Source: Candidatus Chloroploca sp. Khr17 (GTDB lineage: Bacteria > Chloroflexota > Chloroflexia > Chloroflexales > Chloroflexaceae). Taken from it: a stretch of 64,000 bases of DNA. Below the pieces are notes generated by a model that was not told the origin of the DNA, did no database searches, and worked only from the letters and a program-made list of their open reading frames with translations. A program made the translations under genes and the position numbers. The DNA is taken from assembly GCF_004138165.1 (NCBI RefSeq), contig NZ_RYFF01000022.1, forward strand, positions 27,205 to 91,204. Reading direction: 5' to 3'. Shown in pieces: positions 17,300 through 25,539 of this stretch (its first letter is position 1; each line of letters starts with the position of its first letter).

Positions 17300-19447
17300 C
17301 TACCCTACGGCAATTTCGTAGATCTGGTGAATCGCGTGATCCACGCCGGTCAACTCGATGGTCAGGGCGTAACGGCCCGCTTGCGTTGGCGTGAGCCGCA
17401 GGCGATCAACAACGATCGGGAGGCAATCAGCCGGCAGGTTGACGCGGTGACGCACTTCGGCGAGCACGTTGCCGCCAGGATCGCTCAGCCGCGCTGCCAC
17501 TTGCGCCCCGACAATGCCCCGCCGTGCGTCGTTGACGACGCTCAACGCGAGCGTGATGGCCTCGCCGATGCTGTACAGCCGTGGCTCAAAGACGCAGTAG
17601 GCGTATTGTGGGCTAAAAGCCATGCGCATGGCCTCGTACGAGCGTTTAGGCACCCGCCAGTAGTCAACGACGCTCCAGAGTACCGCCGGGTAGGGGTCGA
17701 GCAAGAGAAAGGCGATGATGCCGCCTGTTGGACGGTATTTGTTGTTGCGTAGCCGATCAATGTAGTAGCGGTTGATGAAGATCTGGTAGTCCTGCGAGAG
17801 TTTGATGACATTGGCAAGCGATCCGGCCTGCCGCCACGGGATCCAGTTGTCCATGATTTCCGCCTGCAAGCCATGCCGCGTGGCGAGTTGCGCGATTGCT
17901 TCGTCGGTCAAGGGATCAGGCATAAAACGCAAACTACTCTCAAGATTCGGGAAACTTTGCGAGCCAAATTCAGTCATAAAACGCATGTTATTTGGAAAGC
18001 GCTTTTGCATTACCTCAGCGTCGCGCAGGTCGCCATAGTTGCGGTACCAGCCAAAGTAGGCGTGACCATCAGTTCCTTCGCGCAGATAGGTGATGTCCAG
18101 TTCGCCTGATGAGCGCACCACGGGCCGCGTCGGGTCTTCTTGCTCAACAAGCGCTTTGAGTTGGGTGTCCATCACATTGCGATTCCAGTTTGGCCCAAAG
18201 ACGCTCAGTTGCATTTTGATCCGTGTCCAGATGCTCTCATCAGCCGTATCTTCGATCAAAAAAGATTCGTTGTGCATGCACCAGATCGCGACCGAAGGGT
18301 GGCTGCCAAGTTGATGCACCATCACGCGCACCTGACGCCGCGCTTCTTCGAGAATGCTTGAAGCATAGAGCCATTGCAACGGGAAGTCTTGCCAAAGCAG
18401 GATGCCCGCCTCGTTGGCCGCTTCGTAAAAGGCCGGGTGATCAACATGGGCATGTACACGCAGCATGTTCATATGACAGTCCCGTGCCAGTTCAAGATCG
18501 GCGGCACACCGGGCTTTGTCCATCGTGGCAATCCGCATGTCGCCCGGCGGGTAGTTGTTGCCTTTGACCAGAAAGCGTTCCCCATTGAGATAGGGCAGCC
18601 AGTTGCGCAATTCGAAGGTACGCACGCCAAAGGTGATGGGGAGAAGATCGCTTACGTGCCCGTCAACCAGCACCTCAACGGTCACATCATAGAGATCCGG
18701 TCGCCCCAGATCGTGTGTCCACCAGAGCCGCGGTTCGCGCAGTTTGATCAGCCCGCCAAGTTGCTGCGGTCCATGTCCAAGGCTGCGTTGCTGCTCGATC
18801 TGTTGCGCTTCACCCGCAAAGGTGCGCGGGGTAAAGGTCAGGCGTACGGTTGCGTCGCACGCGGTCGCGGCGTCAACCTCCAGATCAAAGCGGATCTGCG
18901 CAAAACGATCATTGCACGTGAGCGTCAACAACCGCCCCCGCGCCAGATGCACCGCTCGGCTGTGATGCAGTTCGACGGGTAACCAGATCCCGCCCGGATT
19001 CGCCTGCGGATCAAGACAGTCCCAGTGCGAAAAAACGCCGGTGATCATCGTTTTCCCGCTCTTGTTGCGTTCATCAGGGCACTCAACTTCCACCAGCAAC
19101 GTATTCTCGCGCTGCAACAGGCCCGTGATCTCGCGCTCGTGCGGCTCGAAATAACCCGTATGCGCCCCCAGGTCAACCCCGTTCAGATAGACGCGCGAAT
19201 GATAAAAGACGCCCTTCAGCCGCAGCCATCGGCGGCGCAACGCTTGATCCGCTGCCTCTGCATCCGACCACAAAAACCGGCAGCGATAGACAACTCTGCC
19301 TGCATAGTGCTCAAAGCCGCTCAGTTGTTGCCAGTGAGCGGGAACATGGGCCGGAAACCAGCCTTCATCATCACGTGGATAGATGCCCTGCCGGAAGGTG
19401 TCAATCGGATGGATCTGCCAGTGGTCGGCAAGCGTTTGATCATACAT
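17300..19447 (-). CDS. Glycoside hydrolase family 2 (beta-galactosidase/beta-mannosidase-like)
   Basis: A 715-residue GH2 retaining beta-glycosidase. The N-terminal sugar-binding jelly roll contains GVFYHSRVYLNGVDLGAHTGYF and is followed by an immunoglobulin-like domain and a TIM barrel with FLVKGNNYPPGD. The general acid/base is expected at Glu394 in WCMHNES and the nucleophile at Glu493 in TEFGSQSFP. It has no signal peptide, so it should act inside the cell on imported oligosaccharides or glycosides. It is the last of three tightly spaced minus-strand genes, 11 bases after the GT2 gene. The sugar specificity (Gal, Man or GlcA) is not resolvable by eye. Confidence 0.88.
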   Translation of the reverse strand: MYDQTLADHWQIHPIDTFRQGIYPRDDEGWFPAHVPAHWQQLSGFEHYAGRVVYRCRFLWSDAEAADQALRRRWLRLKGVFYHSRVYLNGVDLGAHTGYFEPHEREITGLLQRENTLLVEVECPDERNKSGKTMITGVFSHWDCLDPQANPGGIWLPVELHHSRAVHLARGRLLTLTCNDRFAQIRFDLEVDAATACDATVRLTFTPRTFAGEAQQIEQQRSLGHGPQQLGGLIKLREPRLWWTHDLGRPDLYDVTVEVLVDGHVSDLLPITFGVRTFELRNWLPYLNGERFLVKGNNYPPGDMRIATMDKARCAADLELARDCHMNMLRVHAHVDHPAFYEAANEAGILLWQDFPLQWLYASSILEEARRQVRVMVHQLGSHPSVAIWCMHNESFLIEDTADESIWTRIKMQLSVFGPNWNRNVMDTQLKALVEQEDPTRPVVRSSGELDITYLREGTDGHAYFGWYRNYGDLRDAEVMQKRFPNNMRFMTEFGSQSFPNLESSLRFMPDPLTDEAIAQLATRHGLQAEIMDNWIPWRQAGSLANVIKLSQDYQIFINRYYIDRLRNNKYRPTGGIIAFLLLDPYPAVLWSVVDYWRVPKRSYEAMRMAFSPQYAYCVFEPRLYSIGEAITLALSVVNDARRGIVGAQVAARLSDPGGNVLAEVRHRVNLPADCLPIVVDRLRLTPTQAGRYALTIELTGVDHAIHQIYEIAVG

Positions 19448-19458
19448 AGCAACACTAT

Positions 19459-20400
19459 CTATAAGGTTCGCAAAAGATCGCGATACAGTGCTATCCTTGT
19501 CCGACGAAGCTCAGGACGGTGCCCAAGGCGTAATTTGAGCCACTCGCTGCTCAGTTCATAGGCAAAACTCAAGCGTAAGAAGGCGCGCAGGAAGGCTGCC
19601 CAGCGCCAGCCATGCCAGAGCCGCATTAACAAGATGCGGCTCTGGCTAAAGTTCAGGTGACGTGCCGCCACCGCTTGCTCGCTGCTTTTGCCTTCGTAGT
19701 GGATCATCACCGCGTCGGGCACAAACCTGATCCCGCCCCATGCCTGTTGCAGCCGGGCCTGCCACTCTAACTCTTCACTATACATAAAAAAGCGCTCGTC
19801 AAGCAAGCCTGCCTGCGCAATTGCCTCGCTCCGCACCAGCAACGCAGCCCCGACAAGCCAGTCGACCGGCTGGGCCACGGTCTCAGATGTCTCGGCACAG
19901 CGGTACCGTCGTGCCCACGGATTCGCAGGCCAGAGCCGATCAAGGGCCGTGCTTTCCCAGAAGAAGGTCGCACGGGTCGGAAACCGACGCCGCGACGACT
20001 GGATCGTCTGGTCACCATAGCGCAATAGTGGGCCGACCGCCGCTAGTTCGGGATGCGCCGCTAGTTCCTGTACCAGCCGGGGAATGGCCTCGCCAACAAC
20101 CTTGATGTCGGGGTTGAGCAGAAGGATGTAGGGACTGCGGTCACCTTCCGAGGCGGTGATCTGCCGGAAGGCCAGGTTGTTGCCGCCGGCAAAACCAAGA
20201 TTGCGCCCCGGTTCAAGCAGACCCACCTGCGGATAGAGCGTGCGCACCATCGCTGGCGTGCCATCGTGACTCGCATTGTCCACGACGATGATCTGATACT
20301 CCAGATCACTGCCGGCCAGCGACGCCTCAATGCTCGCGAGACACGCTTGCAGCAGTTCGCGCACATTCCATGACACAATGACAATGCGCAACCCAGGCAT
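19459..20400 (-). CDS. Glycosyltransferase family 2 (rhamnosyltransferase-like)
   Basis: A 313-residue inverting GT-A enzyme. IVIVSWNVRELLQACLASIE opens the domain; IIVVDNASHDGT and EPGRNLGFAGGNN bind the nucleotide, LLLNPDIKV replaces the DXD, and DERFFMYSEELEWQARLQQ contains the catalytic acidic residues of the RfbF/WbbL-like group. The start at 20400 is the first methionine of the conserved domain; no good Shine-Dalgarno is visible, and coupling to the GH35 gene ending 23 bases upstream is plausible. A glycosyltransferase between two glycosidases is unusual. Confidence 0.88.
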   Translation of the reverse strand: MPGLRIVIVSWNVRELLQACLASIEASLAGSDLEYQIIVVDNASHDGTPAMVRTLYPQVGLLEPGRNLGFAGGNNLAFRQITASEGDRSPYILLLNPDIKVVGEAIPRLVQELAAHPELAAVGPLLRYGDQTIQSSRRRFPTRATFFWESTALDRLWPANPWARRYRCAETSETVAQPVDWLVGAALLVRSEAIAQAGLLDERFFMYSEELEWQARLQQAWGGIRFVPDAVMIHYEGKSSEQAVAARHLNFSQSRILLMRLWHGWRWAAFLRAFLRLSFAYELSSEWLKLRLGHRPELRRTRIALYRDLLRTL

Positions 20401-20423
20401 AGGTGGTTGTCTGACCCTTATAC

Positions 20424-23159
20424 TCACCCGCTCTGCCCCCCGGCGATCAGCGTAACCAGCCCGGCTGTCCCCGTCTCGACAAAGATCCATAGTTCATTCT
20501 GGGTTGTTAGCCATGAAACGGGCACTTTATACGCTTCTTGTGGCCCAGGTTGCCAGAAACGGGCCAGGTTGCGCCCATTGAGCCAGATGTGCCCTTTGGC
20601 AAATCCGTCAAGCCGTAGGCTTAGGCGTCCGATGCTCGCTGGTAACTCGTTCCGGGCAAAAGCGACCCGATAAAAAGCCGGCCCGGTTGAACTGGCGCTG
20701 ATCGGACGATCCGGGGTCACCCCGGCGCGAAAACTCCAACGAGCCTTCAACGGGCGTTTGAGCGGATAACTCACCAGTGTCGCCTGCCAGGGGGATCCGG
20801 CGTACCCCTGCAAAAACAGGGCCAGCACATTCGTCCCCGGGCGCACCCAGTCGGTCACGTCGTGTTTGAGAAAGCCTCCGCTACGATGACGGCTAAAACG
20901 CTCGACGGCTTCACCATTCACAAAGAGTGCCCCCGAACTCCGATCACCAGTGATGTGCAGAAGATAACGCCGCCCAGGTTGCACCTCAAACGTCCGCAGC
21001 AACCAAACCGCAGGCCCGCTAAAGGCAAAATGGCGCAGATCGACCGCATCCTGGTCGGGTCGAAACGCGCCGGGTTGCGCATGCGCTACGGCTTCACCTG
21101 CAAACTGTACCTCCTGCCAGAGCGCCGACCAACCCTGAGAGAGATCCTGCTCTTCGCCATCAAGATAGAGCGTGTCCAGCAACCCCTTGAGTTCACCAAG
21201 CTTCAACCCATAGTTAAAGCGCCCCAGGTTGTCAACCAGCAGGCGCACGTCGTGCTGCCCAGCTTCAAGCTTTAGCGGCAGCGTATACCGTGGCCCGTGG
21301 TGACTGACGCCGAACCAGCCGACGTCCACGCCATCAACCAGCAAACGGGCCCGATCATGCAACCATGGCGCAACCAGCCGTGTTTCGAGCGGTGCCTCCA
21401 ATTCCAGGGTCGCTCGATACCAACCGTACCCATAATCGCATCCCAGGCGATCGAGCGATTCGGGGCGGGTAAGGTTCCGCCAACCCTCATTCGTGATCAT
21501 TTCGACCACGCCAAACCGTTCGGTCGGGAGATTCAACCGGGTCTCGTGCAGAGGAACAGGTGGCGATGGGATCTGAACCGTGCCGTCGGGCAGCAATTCG
21601 CACCGCGCCGCCGCAGCGTCGGTCAGGAACATCAAGCGCAGCGAGCGTGCGCCACAGTGAAGATCGAGAATGCCAGGGTTCTCGTTGATCCAGTAGGTTA
21701 CCTCGATACTATATTTGTGCAACGAGGCCTGGAGACCAGGTGAGGTCGTTGTCACCATTGGCGGGGCCTCACCATGCTGATCAAGCAGTTCCACGAGGCC
21801 TTGCTCGCCAGGTTGCCCATAGATGATCAGCAGATCACGTTCGCGGTAGCGCCAGAAACCGAGCATGCGCCCAGTATGACACACCAGACGTAACTGGTCG
21901 TGTAAAGGCAGATGCGCAAAGATCGGGCGGATTGTCGCTGGCTCAACCTCGACGGTCAGATGACGCGCAGGATGCGCCAGAAAGACCTGATAGCTCTGCC
22001 CTTCTAGCCCGGCATTCACCAGGAACGTAGCCTGAAAATCGCGCCACGCCTCTGGAGCGTCCGGGCTGGCGCGTACCGTCCGGTACGGCTCAGTTCCCGG
22101 CTCACTTCGCCCATAGACGGCCGGCGGGCTTAGCACGGTCAACCCACCCGGCACCGCATCGGCCAGGATCGGTGCCAGGCGTGCGCCCAGGCTCCCCAGA
22201 AAGAGGTGATGCCGACGCGCCACGAGCGCCTTGGCGCGCCATTCGCCATATTCGCTCACCGGGGCATCATAGTCATAACTGGTGGTCATAAAGACCAGAT
22301 CACCGCCGACCGTGCGCCCCCCCCACGAACCAAAATTGGTGCCACCGGCCCACATCCAATGCGAAAAGCCAGCCGCACCGACAGCTGTCAACTGATGCAA
22401 GGTCATATCAAGTTTCGCTGCCGTCTTGCGCGTCTGGCGACTGGTACTCCAGCTATCAAACCAGCCACTCCAGAGTTCACTCACCATCAGTGGATTATCC
22501 GGCCAGAGGCGCCGAGTCTGGAGGAGCTTTTCGGCAAGGCCACTCCAGCCATTGCGTAACTCGGGTCGTCCGGGCATCGCCCCGACACATGTATATTGCG
22601 GCACCTCTATGCCGCGCGCCGTCGCTGCCGCTGCAAGCGTCTGCTGATGAAAATCGTGGGCATAGACCCCCGAGGCCCAGTGCTCATTCTCGATCTGACA
22701 GAGAATAATCGGGCCACCCCTGGTATGCTGACGCGGAACGAGCACCTCCATCAACCGGTCAAACCAGCGTTCAACGGCTTTGAGCGCCTGCGGATCATCA
22801 ACGCGCAAGCGTATCCCAGGGGTAGCCGTCAACCAGGCTGGCAGGCCGCCGTTTTCCCATTCGGCACAAATATAGGGCCCCGGACGAACGATCACTTTGA
22901 GCCCGAGCACATGACAAAGATCGAGGAAAGCCGCAAGATTGGCCTCATCAGCAAAATCAAAGTGACCAGGACGAGGTTCGTGGCGATTCCATGGGATGAC
23001 CGTATCAATCGTATTCAAACCCGCCCGGCGGGCCTGGGTCAACAACGAGCGCCATTCTGCGTGAGGCCAGCGGAAATAGTGTATACAACCAGCCAGGAGA
23101 TAGAAAGGTTGCCCATCAAGCCACAGACCATCACGCCCAAGCGTTACCGCAGGTGCCAC
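20424..23159 (-). CDS. Glycoside hydrolase family 35 beta-galactosidase
   Basis: A 911-residue protein with an N-terminal GH35 TIM barrel. LLAGCIHYFRWPHAEW opens it, VIVRPGPYICAEWENGG is the family signature, the acid/base is Glu159 in CQIENEH and the nucleophile is Glu228 in SELWSGWF. Beta-sandwich modules follow, including a galactose-binding-like jelly roll near 590-690 and another at the C-terminus (GRLSLRLDGFAKGHIWLNG). There is no signal peptide. It leads the GH35-GT2-GH2 unit. In the family, terminal beta-galactose is removed from oligosaccharides or glycans. Confidence 0.92.
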   Translation of the reverse strand: MAPAVTLGRDGLWLDGQPFYLLAGCIHYFRWPHAEWRSLLTQARRAGLNTIDTVIPWNRHEPRPGHFDFADEANLAAFLDLCHVLGLKVIVRPGPYICAEWENGGLPAWLTATPGIRLRVDDPQALKAVERWFDRLMEVLVPRQHTRGGPIILCQIENEHWASGVYAHDFHQQTLAAAATARGIEVPQYTCVGAMPGRPELRNGWSGLAEKLLQTRRLWPDNPLMVSELWSGWFDSWSTSRQTRKTAAKLDMTLHQLTAVGAAGFSHWMWAGGTNFGSWGGRTVGGDLVFMTTSYDYDAPVSEYGEWRAKALVARRHHLFLGSLGARLAPILADAVPGGLTVLSPPAVYGRSEPGTEPYRTVRASPDAPEAWRDFQATFLVNAGLEGQSYQVFLAHPARHLTVEVEPATIRPIFAHLPLHDQLRLVCHTGRMLGFWRYRERDLLIIYGQPGEQGLVELLDQHGEAPPMVTTTSPGLQASLHKYSIEVTYWINENPGILDLHCGARSLRLMFLTDAAAARCELLPDGTVQIPSPPVPLHETRLNLPTERFGVVEMITNEGWRNLTRPESLDRLGCDYGYGWYRATLELEAPLETRLVAPWLHDRARLLVDGVDVGWFGVSHHGPRYTLPLKLEAGQHDVRLLVDNLGRFNYGLKLGELKGLLDTLYLDGEEQDLSQGWSALWQEVQFAGEAVAHAQPGAFRPDQDAVDLRHFAFSGPAVWLLRTFEVQPGRRYLLHITGDRSSGALFVNGEAVERFSRHRSGGFLKHDVTDWVRPGTNVLALFLQGYAGSPWQATLVSYPLKRPLKARWSFRAGVTPDRPISASSTGPAFYRVAFARNELPASIGRLSLRLDGFAKGHIWLNGRNLARFWQPGPQEAYKVPVSWLTTQNELWIFVETGTAGLVTLIAGGQSG

Positions 23160-23297
23160 GGCACACTCCCTTAGCTCTACTGCACCACCATTTTCTATTG
23201 TACTTCATCTTAGGGCGATTGCATCTTCAGCACCCTTGACGATTACCAAGCAACAGACTACACTATCAAATATACCAATCCTAGACGATGAGTGTCG

Positions 23298-23337
23298 CAG
23301 GAGTGTCGGCTTTAGTCGGCTAAAGCCGACACTCCTG
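23298..23337. repeat. 18-bp perfect hairpin
   Basis: CAGGAGTGTCGGCTTTAG pairs with CTAAAGCCGACACTCCTG around a TCGG loop. It lies between the divergent GH35 gene and the 75-aa gene. The GTCGGC arm is related to that of the 51.8 kb hairpin. Confidence 0.8.
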
Positions 23338-23390
23338 TATACAAGTCAAATAGGACTGCGGTATACCAACCAGGAGAATAAGGAGCCCGT

Positions 23391-23618
23391 ATGACTCCAG
23401 TCTGTTCAAATACGCAGCCATCTCACAAGCATCTCCCTATTGCCTCCTCGGGTGATAGTGTGAATGTCTCGCCTATGGCGCTGCGAGCGTTGCTCTTGTT
23501 GAGTGAGGCGGTCAGTCCTGGTGATGCGTCACTTGCGCGTCTCTCTGATGAGGAACTGGCGCTCCTCCGTATGATGCTCATGCGTCTTGGCGGCAGCGAA
23601 CGCAGAAATATTGCCTGA
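23391..23618 (+). CDS. Small hypothetical protein, 75 aa
   Basis: An unrecognised protein with a disordered serine/proline-rich N-terminus and a helical C-terminal half (SPMALRALLLLSEAV, then LSDEELALLRMMLMRLG). AAGGAG lies six bases before the ATG, which is the best reason to accept it as real. It has no neighbour with an obvious link, and is flanked by a hairpin upstream and an inverted-repeat element downstream. Confidence 0.5.
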   Translation: MTPVCSNTQPSHKHLPIASSGDSVNVSPMALRALLLLSEAVSPGDASLARLSDEELALLRMMLMRLGGSERRNIA

Positions 23619-23648
23619 TGCCCTGCAACCTCGTGTGGCTCAGTAGGG

Positions 23649-23789
23649 TGTAACGTAAGTTTCCCGGTCGCGCCGCCGACCACGAAGAACCCTCACGAAT
23701 ACACGAAAACAGGCTGTGTGACGCACGTATTCGTTTCTTCGTGGCCCCCATTCGTGGACGGCTGAGGACGCCAGAAAACTTACGTTACA
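23649..23789. mobile_element. 141-bp MITE-like inverted-repeat element
   Basis: Terminal inverted repeats TGTAACGTAAGTTT (23649-23662) and AAACTTACGTTACA (23776-23789) bound a 141-base element. Its interior is also partly palindromic (CCACGAAGAA with TTCTTCGTGG; ACGAATAC with GTATTCGT). It has no ORF. TACGTAAGTTTT near 3990 resembles one end. It could be a transposon-derived miniature element or a structured REP-type repeat. Confidence 0.65.
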
Positions 23790-23804
23790 ACCCCATCAGA
23801 CAAG

Positions 23805-24701
23805 TTACCCCACCCACTCATGATGTCCAGGTGCCCATTGCTCAAGTTGAGGGAGTCGCCGAAACCATGCGCCCTGACGTCGAATAAAGCTGTGGGTATC
23901 GTATTTCAGCCGCTCGATGCATCCCTGTAGGGTGGCCTCGCCTTCGAGATACGGTTTGAACTGGATATACCCGAGGCTCGACATTGCTGGGAGGTGCCAG
24001 CCGTACCCGGCGGCAACAAGCGCCTCCACCTCCTCAACGAGGCCAGCCGCCATCATCGCATCCACACGCGCATCGGCCCGTGCATAGAGTTCTTCACGTG
24101 GACGCGTAAGCCAGATGGTACGGATCTGGTACGGTGGTGGTTGCCGCGTCTGCTGGGTCGAAATTGGTTCGCCCGTCACGAGATAGACCTCGAGGGCACG
24201 AATAATGCGGCGCACGTTGGTCGGGCCAATCTGCAGGGCGGCCATTGGATCAACTGCCGCCAAACGCTCATAAAGCCTTGCCCCGCCGTCGTGTTCGGCT
24301 TCGGCAAGCAATGCGGCCCGCAACGCGGGCTGCGGGGCCACCCTGGGGATCTGCCATCCCTCAAGCACCGCCGCGAGGTACTGACCGGTTCCCCCTACAA
24401 GCAAGGGCACGCGCCCACGGGCCATCACCTCAGCAATGCTCGCCAGCGCCAGATCCTGATACCGTGCCAGCGAGAAGGTTTCATCAGGTTCACATAGATC
24501 AATCAGGTGATGCGGCGCAGCAGCGCACTCGGCTGCCGACGGTTTCGCCGTCCCGATCTCCATCCGTCGGTAGACCTGCCGTGAGTCAGCCGAGATAATT
24601 TCGCCATTCAAGCGATGCGCCAGGGCAACGGCAAGCGCCGTCTTGCCTACAGCCGTCGGCCCCACCAGGGCGATCAAGGGTGCCGTCACGCGAAACTCCA
24701 T
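23805..24701 (-). CDS. miaA: tRNA dimethylallyltransferase
   Basis: A 298-residue enzyme that prenylates A37 of tRNAs reading UNN codons. The P-loop LVGPTAVGKTALAVALA, the DSRQVYRRMEIGTAKP segment, HHLIDLCEPDETFS, LLVGGTGQYLAAVLEG and NVRRIIRALEVY are characteristic; the end keeps SLGYIQFKPYLEG and RQGAWFRR. Length is normal. It is transcribed divergently from the GNAT gene. No hfq or mutL is adjacent. Confidence 0.96.
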   Translation of the reverse strand: MEFRVTAPLIALVGPTAVGKTALAVALAHRLNGEIISADSRQVYRRMEIGTAKPSAAECAAAPHHLIDLCEPDETFSLARYQDLALASIAEVMARGRVPLLVGGTGQYLAAVLEGWQIPRVAPQPALRAALLAEAEHDGGARLYERLAAVDPMAALQIGPTNVRRIIRALEVYLVTGEPISTQQTRQPPPYQIRTIWLTRPREELYARADARVDAMMAAGLVEEVEALVAAGYGWHLPAMSSLGYIQFKPYLEGEATLQGCIERLKYDTHSFIRRQGAWFRRLPQLEQWAPGHHEWVG

Positions 24702-24703
24702 CT

Positions 24704-24742
24704 TTGGTTATCCATTGGTAATGTTTGTATGATACAATACCA
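24704..24742 (+). promoter_or_regulatory. Candidate promoter and palindromic operator before the GNAT gene
   Basis: TTGGTT (24704-24709), an 18-base spacer and TATGAT (24728-24733) form a plausible promoter. A perfect 13-base palindrome TTGTATGATACAA (24725-24737) covers the -10, flanked by TGGTA/TACCA. A regulator bound here would block the promoter. Inference from sequence only. Confidence 0.4.
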
Positions 24743-24841
24743 TCATGACGCACTGCGGCATAAAAGATCGCTCAACCAGTGCGCACAAAACGCCGAGGCA
24801 AACATCCAAATGCATGGTGCCACGGCCAGGAGTAAAAAGTC

Positions 24842-25444
24842 ATGGGGGCATCATTAGCCTTAGAGCAACCAGATTCACGGGCCATTGTTACCCTTGCAGC
24901 TCGTGATGGCCGCCGGGTGAAGGTGCGCCACATGCGCCGCGAAGATGCGGTTCTGCTCAAGCGGATGTTTTACCGTCTCTCCTCTGAGACCCGCTACCGG
25001 CGTTTTTTTGTGCCCCTTGATAAAGTCGAGGAAGAGCGCGTTGATCTTGAAGCGCACCGCCTAGCCTCGATCGATCCAACCCACGAACGTGCCCTGATCG
25101 CATTGGTTGAAGAGCAGGGGCGCGATGAGTGCATCGGGGTCGCCCGCTACGGTCTTCTGGATCACCGCCGTGATACCTGTGAAGCGTCGGTCGTCATTCG
25201 TGACGATTATCAAGGCGCTGGTCTTGGGGGGCAACTCTTTGATCTGCTTGTTCAGGTTGCGCTCGTCAGTGGCCTACGTCACATGATCCTTTTGACCCAT
25301 GCCGATAATCTTGGCATGATCGCCCTGGTGAAACGCGTTGGCCTGCCCTTCAAAGGCCACCATAGCGCCGGGCTCTACGAGATCGACCTCATGCTCTCTG
25401 ATGCACTGAAACCCTTTTTTCCCTTCACCTCAACCGAAGCGTAA
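24842..25444 (+). CDS. GNAT-family N-acetyltransferase, 200 aa
   Basis: A single GNAT domain. VKVRHMRREDAVLLKRMFYRLSSETRYRRFF resembles the start of the acetyltransferase domains in protein-acetyltransferase (Pat/acetyl-CoA synthetase-like) proteins; the acetyl-CoA loop is DDYQGAGLGGQLFDLL, preceded by the beta strand EASVVIRD. It lacks the CoA-ligase or cAMP-binding domains of some Pat enzymes. AGGAG nine bases before the ATG supports the start. It may acetylate protein lysines, but small-molecule substrates cannot be excluded. Confidence 0.85.
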   Translation: MGASLALEQPDSRAIVTLAARDGRRVKVRHMRREDAVLLKRMFYRLSSETRYRRFFVPLDKVEEERVDLEAHRLASIDPTHERALIALVEEQGRDECIGVARYGLLDHRRDTCEASVVIRDDYQGAGLGGQLFDLLVQVALVSGLRHMILLTHADNLGMIALVKRVGLPFKGHHSAGLYEIDLMLSDALKPFFPFTSTEA

Positions 25445-25539
25445 TTGGCTCCGCGTCACTTCAGTTGTGTCGTTACCTTGCTTCGCTGCACGCAGCAATA
25501 GACGAGGCCGGGAGCATCTCAAGAAATGTACGTTACCCA

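Noticed and set aside
25445..25539. Possible small gene or RNA between the GNAT and kinase genes
   Set aside because: The 95 bases contain no good start signal or clear hairpin; only a GTACGTTAC fragment like the MITE end is visible.
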